The translations under genes were made by a program, and so were the position numbers. Below the pieces are notes generated by a model. The model did no database searches. It was not told where the DNA came from and saw only the letters and a list, made by a program, of their open reading frames with translations. Source: Cristatella mucedo (Eukaryota > Bryozoa > Phylactolaemata > Cristatellidae). From it: a stretch of 64,000 nucleotides of DNA. This document shows, one piece after another, positions 55,561 through 64,000 of this stretch. The stretch lies in the NCBI GenBank assembly GCA_009760855.2, contig WPIO01000089.1, forward strand, positions 337,001 through 401,000, written 5' to 3'. Positions within the stretch are counted from its first letter, which is position 1. Each line of letters begins with the position of its first letter.

Positions 55561-57028
55561 GCACACGACCGTGCAGGCATCGAGCAGATGACCTGTCGAG
55601 CACACGGGTGGGTACAGGCAGCACGGGCCGACACCTGGAGTCAGCCTGTGCTGCCTCCGTGCTCTGCCCACCCACCGACACGGACATCTTAGCGGCAGGC
55701 TGCAGGTGCCGATGCAGGCAGCGTATCGGAGGCATAACTCTTAATATTTCTAGCTGGCGAATGCAGCTGTTCGTGTGGTGCCGCGTTTGGCAGCAATGAA
55801 CGGGTGCTTTTGCCTTTTGGCTAGGCTGCAGGATGGGAAAGCGAGCTTCGCTGCCGAGCAGCCCACCGCCGGATAGTCAAAAGGATAGGTTCAGCGAGTC
55901 CTACTTTACCCACGGCTAGGCGGTGCCGTCAGCGACAAAATGCCAGAAGAGTGGCGCGAGTCTATTTCGCGCGTGAAGCCTCTGCGCTTAAATGATCCGG
56001 ATGCACGCAGGCACATCGATCGAGCGAGCAGACGCCACCGCCGCGACAGCCGGGGAGCAGCCTTGCTGCTGCTACTGGGAGCACGCGACAATGCGACCAC
56101 TTACCGGCAGCGCCGCTGGCCGCAGACACCAGGTCGTGAGCACCGCGAGAGGGACACTATAAAGACAGAGCGAGAGTCACGTCGCTGCAGCCGTGTAGAA
56201 GGGAGCGATCACGCCGTCAGCCAGCAGTGCTGGCCTTTAGACTACCACTCTACAGCAGCTGTCTAGTCGGGCAGCATTTTTTCTAAATGTAAAGTGGGAA
56301 TGCAGTTAAATCCTGCACGGACGTATCCTTGGTTGGTGGCTTCTCAAATTAGCTGACAACGCCTGATTCACACGCGATTCGCAGCGAGGGGAGGCTAGAC
56401 AAGCAGGATTGAACGTGCATCGGCCGCGCGCACGTCGAAGGCATCCGGCTCGGGTCGAACTACTCGCGCGTCAACCCTATTAGGACGCTTCGCGATCGCC
56501 CGCCGTCTGAAAAACGCGGCTCCTAAGCGACGGGGAGAACATGGCGCGCCAACAGGCCGCTAGGCGCTTGCCGGGCGCTTGCGAGGCGCGCGGCTGAGCT
56601 CACTCGCGCGGCGAGAAGGACGCACGCGGGTGACTGCAGCGCACGGCGGCGAGAGCGCGATACCTGGAGCCCTTTGACTACCCGCCTCTCCAATACTCCA
56701 AAGTCCAAGGCCGCAAAGCGTCTGACGAGCGACGCTAGCGCGTTCATTTGCGGCACCAGTACGCCTCGCGCAGGTTGGGTGGAGGACGTTTACACCGCCA
56801 GATCATGAGAGTCCTCTTTCAACGTGCGTCGCGCACATACCAAAATAAACTTCCTATACGTCTGTAAATACGCTAATATTATTACATTCCTTTTGAAAAA
56901 TCTTTTCTCTATTTCTTACACCAATAATCGATGCTAGACTTGATGAATTTCCCTGAAATCGGTCCGTTGTTAGCGCCGGGATAGCGACTCACAGCGATTC
57001 AAATTCAGCCCGACTTCGCGCGCTCGGG
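55561..57028 (+). promoter_or_regulatory. CpG-rich upstream region of RPB7
   Basis: CpG density is high between about 55900 and 57030, ending immediately at the ATG at 57029. It probably provides the RPB7 promoter and 5-prime leader. A minus-strand ATG at 56747 (MNALASLVRRFAALDF) lies inside and could be a leader exon of a divergent transcript. Confidence 0.45.
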
Positions 57029-60000
57029 ATGTTTTATCACGTAAGGCACTTGTGCACTCCCAATGACGAGACGCGTCGTAGCTGCTAAGTTGATTATGGC
57101 TAAAATGAGGCTGCCTTTTGGTTTGTCTGGCTATTTATTAAGCGCTCATTTGTGCCAGGGCTCCGTTAGCCGCTGCCTTACCGGCAGTCGCTTCGCCCCG
57201 ATCATTGTCGTCGTCTGTGGAATATTTTACTCTATTCGAGAGTGGAAATCTTACTAGTGTGTCATGCATTCGAAGAAACCCGCGTGTAGACAGAAGACAA
57301 CTCAGGCGTTTTCGCTTCTCTCCCGATGTTTGTCGGTGTCCGTTAGAGTGTCGCCGTCCGTGGTCGGTACGCTGTCGGTAAACTGACACCAGCATTATGC
57401 ATGTGCTTAACTTGTATCAAGGTAGAGGCTGTGTGTTGGAAGCTTCGCCTTATCCGCCGTTAGTGATCTCGCTTGAAAACTCAGTGCGTCTAATGTACTC
57501 CTAGATTAGGCTATTTGGTATCAGTCCCCTTCACAACGAACGTTCTCGGTTCGTCGTTGGCACCTACCTGGTTGGTCATCCGTAATGAGTCCTATATTAA
57601 GGCACGCCCCGACTAATTGGACTCCTTGCCCAGCGAACCCAACTAGCAAGCACGCTATCAATTTTCTCAAATGGTGCTTAGGACGATTGGAAGCTGTAGC
57701 AGTGCTGCCTGTCTTCGCTCAAATGGCTGTTCGCTCGTCGCGACATGGGGTATATGCTGCTTGCGTATATGCTGTTGCGCAGCAACTGAGCTTGACGAAC
57801 TGTGTCGTACATGGCTTATCGTAGCCTACGCTAAAGAATGCTTACCTGGTCTGCACCCGGTAACCAGCCGCCACTAGGCGTAGGCAAGCCAACTTCCATC
57901 GGAAGTTGGCTTGCCTACGCCTAGTGGCGGCTGGTTACCGGGTGCAGACCAGGTAAGTCCGGAGGCATTCGATCCTGCATGTAGGCTGAGCGGTGAGAAG
58001 GGCTACCCGAGCGATAAGCTCCCCCCATTTTAGCACCACTTTACTGCCTTTCGTTCGGCTTTGTGGTCGACCAGATGAGAACGTACGTATGAACGACGCC
58101 GGGCAAGCGTCTACGATCTACTTGCCGCCGGCTGCGCAGCATCGTGGATCAGGTCGCCACAAGATGATATAGATCTATCTAGATTGATCTAGAGGAGGCC
58201 CCCTCCCCCTCCCCTGCTGCCACTTAAGAGTGTGCTCGGCGAGGCTGCATGCTCACTTTTCGAGTGGCCGAGCAGTCGTAGTTCATTCCCTCGAGCTTGC
58301 AGCAAGCTCGAGGCAAGTCAAGTTGGAGCAAATCAGCCGTGGCAGAGTAGTCGTGATCACGAATAGTCATGGTGCTTCTACGACGGCTCAGAGGTTTCTA
58401 AAATGGCGGTAGTCAACGGTATAGGTTCAGCAGCCTGGTGAAAGCTGCGTCAACACTTTGCACCCGCATCGACTGCCGACTTGCTTTGCCATTTACCGAA
58501 AGGCGTGATCGTTGGTTGCTGTGACTGCACTTTAGCCGCCTGCGCATTTATGCTCCCTCGCCAATGCCATCGTCTGCATTCCTTGCGACTATATCTATTG
58601 GAAGCTGCATGCTGCGCATACGTAGTCGCAATCTGGCGAATGCCAAGGGCCTGCCCCCTTCCCACTGCTAAATGTTACTCACGAAGGAGCCGTGTGAAGC
58701 ACAGCGTTGAGTTTGTGCAGGAGCTCTTGTTTTCTCCTTGGATAGAAACGCCTGTTGCACGTGCATACGCGACCTGCTGCTGCTTCCTCTGCCAGCATTG
58801 ATGCGACCTTGACCTTGCAGGTGGCTCTCGAACACGAGATACTCCTGCACCCGCGCTACTTTGGACCTGAGCTGCTGACCACGGTCAAGCAAAAGCTATT
58901 CACCGAAGTCGAGGGCACGTGCAGTGGCAAGTGAGTGCAGCTGCTGCCGGCTTGCTATATGTGTCCGGCGGCGACATCGCAGGTGTGAGCGTGTTGCCGT
59001 TCCTGTTGCTGACACAGTGGAGCCCGGGTGACGTGTATGCATATGGTGACATGTTAGCACTCGTTAGTATGGCGACCATAGCTTATTCTTCGAGAAGAAT
59101 GAACTGCCACGATGGCACCCGGCACAGATTTACCTCAGGTCCAACACTCGGGGTTCGCGGCTTTGGAGGGCGGTCTCGTCGCAGCGCTTGCGCGACGCGA
59201 CAGTCCGAAGCTGCCAAAGCTGTCGTTGCTTCGTTTCTAGCCGTCCTGCGCTGCTACTGCTGCTGGTCGCTTACTTTTCCCGCTCGCTCAGTCGTGCTTT
59301 TTATTTTTCTCCGTTGCTTGAGACGAAGTGGTTTGGCTGTGGATACTCAGCTAAGGCCTCACGCAGTGAGGCTGTGGGTCACTATAGAAAGTTGGCCAGC
59401 CTGTGAGGCTCGCCTGGTCTCTTCCAGCTCTGCAGAGATACAGTTGGAGCTGCCCGTTGGCGGTCGCTGTGAAACCGCTTGCTTTGCAGGCATCCGTCAG
59501 CAACTTGAATAAAAGGGTCGCAGCTGCCGAGTAGAGCTGGCCACCGCTCGCAGTCTGCTCCAATAGCTTCTATTGGTGACGTACTCGATGGACCATGTCC
59601 TAAATAAATAAATCCTAGCTGATTAAACAGCCTCTTTTTGTATAGCGACAGAAGAGCCTTTACGGCTATCACCACCGCTTGTAGTGGCGATAAAGAATCG
59701 CCCACCGCAGGAATCGAACCCACGACCTCGGGGCCGAGGTCGTGAAAGCAACCGCCTTACCTAGTGTGCCATAGACCCGTTCGTCATGCCATCTGACTTC
59801 TGGACTCCGAAGCCTGCCGCAGCTTGGCCCTACCACCTGGCAAACAGTTCCCTTCTTCTCGATCAGGGCATGACAGAGCCATCCAGTGAGGTCGAGCGTT
59901 ATCCAGTTCGGCTGCTTTAGTGACAGGTGTGCCTCCAATCGAAGTGGCTCGAATCAAGCCTTCGAACGTTGCCGTCGGCACAAAACCCCGCCCCGAAGAA

Positions 60001-62140
60001 CTACCGACCGACTGCAAAGCATCTTAGAACTGTCGATGGCTGAGAGCTCTTTGCGATCGACACGGCGGGCGTGCCTGCTAACGCTCGTGTCGACCATCGC
60101 CCACCGGGCCCTGCTGTCTCTGCAAAAAGGGAAGGGGGAAGGCGTCCTCCTTGGACCGCTGCCACTGTTGCCTGGTGTTTGCAGCCCGTTGCTCTCCCAG
60201 CTTCGGCAGGCCCTCTCGCGCGCGCGCACTGACCCTGTCCTGCCCACGGCTCCGCCCTCGAGGAAGGGCCAGCCCATAGTCGGTCTGCATCGACCTTAGC
60301 TGTTCTGCTGTTGCTGGCCTGCTGCACGCAGAGCTGTGCTGTGCCATGGACGTTCCTCTTCTGGCTCCTGGCTGCTCTGGCCGTTGCTTGCCTGCCCATC
60401 GTCTCGTCGAAGTGCTGTCGAAATTTCGGCTTCCCGGTCGGTGCACACTACGTACCGATCGTGAAACATCAGGTCTGCTGCTGCCGCTGTTGAGCGACAG
60501 TATCTTGATCGTTGCAGGATCATTTATTCTGCCTGGATTCGCCCTGCCCACATGCGAAGCTTCGTGATTCTCGTGGCTTAAGCTTCGGCAGCAGTTGTAG
60601 CTGTGCCAGTTGCTTTGGGGTGAAGGATGTTTGCTTTCTTGTGCGCATGCTGCTGCGGACCGTCCGGATTCCGTTGGGTGGCCGTAGTATGACGACGTCC
60701 GCTTGATTGTGGCCATTTCCAGGCGACGCATACAAATTGCTAGCAAATAGTGAGATTCCGAACTTATTGCCAAGGCCGCAGCTCCATGTGAGCGAGCCGC
60801 TGTGTGAGATCGTCGCCAGATTTGCCAGTGCTCTAGTTTCGCCAGTGCTCCATGTCATCCAGCACCGGCACATCTGGCTTGCCGTTTCTTAGGAAAAAAT
60901 CCTGTGAAATCAGTGAACTCGGAAACCTTGAGCAGCAAGTTGCAAAGATGGATGTGGTGGGGGACCAGATTGGTCAGTTTTTTGCAATCGGATGTTTTTG
61001 CAGTTGTTCACTAGCCGCCAGCCGTCCTGCAGGACGATAGCACTCACTCTTTCTGGGCGATCCAGCACCCAGAGCGCCGCTGTCAGTTTGTTTCAGCTCG
61101 TGTATCCACACACGAGTGCTGGCGTGCCCGTGGGAGCCCACATTTATGGGAGCGCAAGCTTCTTCCATGGCGATGTACAGGCCGCGCGCTGCAACGCACA
61201 TATGCACGCCAATTGACAAGGAAAATGGCAGTATGGCCCGTTTGGTCTACTGCTGCACATTCTTTTTCAAATCGCGGTGCTAGGCAAGCTCGTGCGAACG
61301 TCGTAGCTACGTTGGTCCGGGCTCGGCATTTGCTACAGCCGTAGAGCAGCTGCATCCGAAACTAGGTACGCGGCGCCCAGGTGCTGGTACTGCAGCCCTT
61401 CGGTATACCGGCGGTGGGGAATGCGCTGCTCGCTTTGTAGCAGCGGCCAGTGCCCGTCTGGCGCTGGGTACTGCACAGATGACGATGCCTGGAGTGCTTG
61501 CATCGTCTCTCCTGCTTGTACCTGTGCCCAGCGATCGTTGGCCTACGATTGCCGTTTTTTTTCTCTTTCTTTTTTTAATCTTGCAATCAGATATGGGTTC
61601 GTTATTGCCGTAACTACCATTGAGAACATTGGTGCCGGCCTCATCTTGCCCGGACGTGGCTTCGTGCTTTACCCGGTCAAGTACAAGGCCATCGTGTTTC
61701 GACCAATCAAAGGTGAAGTTCTGGAGGCGGTCGTCACGCAAGTGAATAAGGTAGCGCACGAAAGAAGGGCTAAAAATGGCATGCTATCGTGACTGCCGTA
61801 AGGGGCAGGTGCGCGAGCGGTGAAGTCTGCTGGCGTGGCGGCACATCTTGTCGGCACTGCTTGTGCTGCTATCATAAATAAATGTCTGCTGTCTTTCTGC
61901 TCGTTGAAGGTTGGCCTATTCTGTGAAGCTGGACCCTTATCATGTTTCATCTCGAAACACGTATGAGTTGCAGTGGCTGCTGCCCTGCCTAGCGTGGCTT
62001 TCGAGAAGCCGAGTAGTCTGTTAGTCGTCGTAGTGCGAAGCCACTTGCTACACTCGTTTTGTTTTTCGTTGCAGTCCATACCGGGAGACATGGAGTTTGA
62101 TGCAAATTCTCACCCTCCCTGCTACAAAACCAAGGAAGAG
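57029..62140 (+). CDS. POLR2G: RNA polymerase II subunit RPB7, 3-prime end not found
   Basis: RPB7 forms the stalk of RNA polymerase II with RPB4 and binds emerging RNA through an S1 domain. Five exons join cleanly: 57029-57040 (MFYH), 58821-58930, 61591-61750, 61910-61960 and 62075-62140, all with GT-AG borders and matching phases. Encoded blocks are [83 protein letters not shown] and [17 protein letters not shown]. Residues 1-80 are the tip domain and the remainder is the S1 domain. The family has about 172 residues; 133 are covered. The last 39 or so residues should start with an acidic D-rich strand and were not found up to 64000, so the final exon or exons lie outside or were missed. The start is fixed by the 12-nt first exon, which ends with CAC then GTAAGG. 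Confidence 0.97.
57841..57957. repeat. Perfect 57-bp inverted repeat with 3-nt loop, in RPB7 intron 1
   Basis: The left arm 57841-57897 and right arm 57901-57957 are exact reverse complements; the loop is ATC. The arm ends with CTTACCTGGT on the left and ACCAGGTAAG on the right, so the right end also reads as a consensus splice donor (CAG then GTAAG). A perfect palindrome of this length with so small a loop is rare in real genomes. It may be a recent foldback duplication, a cruciform-prone site or an assembly artefact. Confidence 0.95.
57958..58820. other. RPB7 intron 1, remainder
   Basis: No gene was recognised. A second, short palindrome (CCTCGAGCTTG then CAG then CAAGCTCGAGG) is at 58288-58312, and GATATAGATCTATCTAGATT near 58168 is weakly self-complementary. 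Confidence 0.5.
58931..59597. other. RPB7 intron 2, first part
   Basis: No family was recognised in either strand. The frame at 58919-59512 begins inside exon 2 and is a read-through, not a gene. Confidence 0.4.
59598..59775 (-). mobile_element. SINE family A copy in RPB7 intron 2
   Basis: A reversed copy with the complete tail, TAAATAAATAAATCCTAGCT, the GCGACAGAAGAGCCTTTACG body, B-box GGGTTCGATTCC on the minus strand and GAGGTCGTGAAAGCAACC. This is among the best copies and shares the tail start with the one at 10583. Confidence 0.9.
59776..61590. other. RPB7 intron 2, second part
   Basis: No exon or repeat was recognised. Overlapping frames (59886-60773, both strands) are compositional. 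A pyrimidine tract, TTTTTTTTCTCTTTCTTTT, at 61555-61576 precedes the acceptor. Confidence 0.4.
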
Positions 62141-62324
62141 GTAACCGAACACTGTGACGTCATTTGCAGTGAGATTGCTTGTTGGAATTGGCTTCATAGG
62201 ATCACAGGCAGCACTGTCTTCACTGGTTGCTAAGAAAAAATGCCCTATATAAAGCTCACATACACAGCTCCCATATAAAGCACCACCAGCTACAAAATTG
62301 GCCGACTTGTAGGCACAGAACATA
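62141..62324. other. RPB7 intron 5, first part
   Basis: A normal donor (GTAACC) starts it, and no exon was found. Confidence 0.5.
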
Positions 62325-62440
62325 TTTTACTTACCATTCAGTTGCATTTCACTTTACAGCAAATGTAAAGCGCCTAGAGAGAGATTAAGTTCTCTGAGGG
62401 CGCTTTATCAAGTGAATTATTATTATTATTATTATTAACA
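62325..62440 (+). mobile_element. LINE family 1 tail
   Basis: AGCAAATGTAAAGCGCCTAG, then AGATTAAGTTCTCTGAGGGC, and an (ATT)n tail of six units. Only the last 110 bp are present. Confidence 0.9.
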
Positions 62441-63379
62441 TAGCTGCCCTGTCAGCCCCTTGGGTTATATGTCACCATGCAAGAGAGACGCTTCATCCTA
62501 GCCCTTCATGTTCGAGTAGTTTCTATGCAAAGGTTTTATTAGTTCGTGTGCCAGGATCTAGCGGAATGGCTCCGAATGAGCAGAAGGCACTTCACGTAAG
62601 TCGAGTCGCGCTAATACTAGGTTTGATATGTTTCTGTTGAGTTGCTAAGTAGGAAAACACTCTCCTGTTAGTGTGCGTGTGTGCAAGCTTGGGCATTAGG
62701 TCGATGTAACAGGTGGCTAGTTTGGCCTCATTATATGTTCTTATTCATATTTTTGTGGCTCGTTGGTTGCATGGCTATGTGCAGCAGTTGATAGTCAGGT
62801 TCAGCCCCGACTTACGTTTCACTTCGTTATATCTGTAACCGCTCTTAATCTATGCAGCAATGCCATGAGGCTTTTAATTAGTTATGCTTAAGCCTTCCTA
62901 GTAAGCTGCCGTGAGGGGTAAACCGAACTGATGTTTTACTGCCTTAAGATCCGATGTCGGCCAACTTTCATCTAAAATGCTGGTTGAACCGCAACCCTCC
63001 CTCTAGGAAACTCAAAACACGTAGGTGGAATCGAATGGAAGAGAGGTTTTGTGCTCTCAATCAGAAGTGAGCAGTAGTGAGACCGTCATCGAGTGCTCGT
63101 AATCAGGATGACAACCTCTTGGTGACAACTGCCTGACGTTTGACAGTTTCGTTCGGAAGACCTCTCTTCTGCAGCCAGTCGTCGTAATCACTTCCTAACT
63201 GCCCGTATTAGGCCACGTGTATACTATTGGCTAGCTCAGGATTTTCATAGCTCCCTGATTACTTTAAATAGATGGTCAGATAAACTAAACTATTGTGACC
63301 ATATTTTGGTAGGGCTACCGAAAATGCTATTTAGCCTGTACAGTGAGTGATGTGGTCCCTAATGTGGCCACTAGGTTTG
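62441..63379. other. Stretch without a recognised gene
   Basis: An exon-like segment 62554-62595 (AG acceptor, donor CAC then GTAAGT) does not encode the expected RPB7 C-terminus. Nothing else was recognised. Confidence 0.35.
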
Positions 63380-64000
63380 ATCCGATGAATTTAGCCCCGT
63401 GTTTCTCTTGCTCAAAGAGCTGCAGTGGCTTCCGGTCGATGAGTGGATACAGATCAAAGTTCTTACACCGACCTGCAAGGCCAGCTAAGGCTTAGCTCCT
63501 ACACTCCCAACTGAGCTGCTGCAGTAGTGTCAGCCTTATTGGGTCCTCGAGAGGGAATTAATTAACCGTCTCTTTTGGTTAAACACTGCTTTAAAATTAA
63601 AATAATTCATTTGTATATCGCCCTAAGAGAACCTAATATCTATTAAAGTACTTCACACACATGCCACGGGGCTCGAGCCCACGACCTCGGCCATCAAATA
63701 CATTCGTCTTGACCTTGGGTGGAGCGAGCATATCATAACCACTGCGCCAAACCTACGACGCGGCTTTTAAATTGGCCCTGCAAGTCACTGGCAAGCACGG
63801 GTCTAATGTCGTTTCCCACGGGGCTAAACTGTGGTACTACATTTACAGCTATCCTTTGCTGCTACTTCTATGCTGCTCACTTCCTCAGCCTACCACCAAA
63901 TTCTTATATGCTTCTCTATTCAGCTCAGCCTACCTAATGCTCACCAATGCTATCTAAGCTGTTGAGTCTGCTGTAGATAACTCTTTACCTCATAGCCTAT
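63380..64000 (+). mobile_element. LINE family 2 fragment split by a SINE, cut by the window edge
   Basis: CTGCAGTGGCTTCCGGTCGA, then TGAGCTGCTGCAGTAGTGTC and GGGTCCTCGAGAGGGAA, matches the coding end near 54100-54180. It resumes after the SINE with GGCCCTGCAAGTCACTGG and runs off the window. It is highly decayed. Confidence 0.6.
63592..63768 (-). mobile_element. SINE family B copy
   Basis: Starts with AATTAAAATAATTCATTTG, the tail, then TCGCCCTAAGAGAACC in the 3-prime body. A B-box-like GGGCTCGAGCCCC is on the minus strand, followed by CCAAGGTCAAGACG and a head with GGTTATGATATGCTCGC. Confidence 0.8.

Noticed and set aside
62554-62595. Exon-like segment with AG before and GTAAGT after, considered as an RPB7 exon
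   Set aside because: Its frame in phase with exon 5 gives DLAEWLRMSRRHF, which does not resemble the RPB7 carboxy-terminus. It also starts MAPNEQKALH in another frame, but no further exon was found.

Overview
This is metazoan nuclear DNA, not bacterial or viral. It contains small, confidently recognised housekeeping genes broken into short exons by GT-AG introns. Those exons are embedded in decayed non-LTR retrotransposons, two tRNA-derived SINE families, a hAT DNA transposon, a fold-back element, long microsatellites and several CpG-rich islands. The predicted proteins look like an invertebrate bilaterian, perhaps an arthropod or chelicerate such as a tick, but the window alone cannot fix the taxon. 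Most long open frames are shadows of simple repeats or GC-rich islands and were not annotated.

Layout. 1-13.4 kb is repeat-rich: a 950-bp CTGA/CAGA satellite, L2/CR1-like LINE remnants on both strands, a candidate MITE and SINE copies. 13.9-18.7 kb holds CpG islands and a minus-strand exon encoding a ComEA-like helix-hairpin-helix protein. 19.2-20.3 kb is a LINE endonuclease remnant. 20.81-24.34 kb is a hAT element with matching ends and an 8-bp target duplication. 24.35-29.8 kb is a three-exon tetraspan membrane protein gene with a CpG-island promoter. 30-37 kb is LINE and SINE debris. 37.79-38.56 kb encodes Sm D2. 39.7-42.6 kb has two minus-strand segments that look like exons of an unidentified gene. 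44.66-45.44 kb is a fold-back element with arms of about 250 bp and TTAA at both ends. 45.68-53.26 kb is mitochondrial ribosomal protein uL4m (MRPL4) on the minus strand, with a LINE carrying a nested SINE in one intron. 57.03-62.14 kb is the gene for RNA polymerase II subunit RPB7 on the plus strand; its last exon or exons lie beyond the part I could read. Its first intron contains a perfect 57-bp inverted repeat.

The recognised genes serve general housekeeping roles (splicing, mitochondrial translation, transcription) and are not a functional cluster. MRPL4 and RPB7 are divergent neighbours. The repeats tell a coherent story: SINE family B carries a 3-prime tail resembling LINE family 1, which suggests shared retrotransposition machinery, and SINEs are nested inside LINEs with visible target duplications. 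The most unusual objects are the perfect intronic palindrome, the TTAA fold-back element, the complete hAT element at the edge of a CpG island and the unidentified minus-strand exons.
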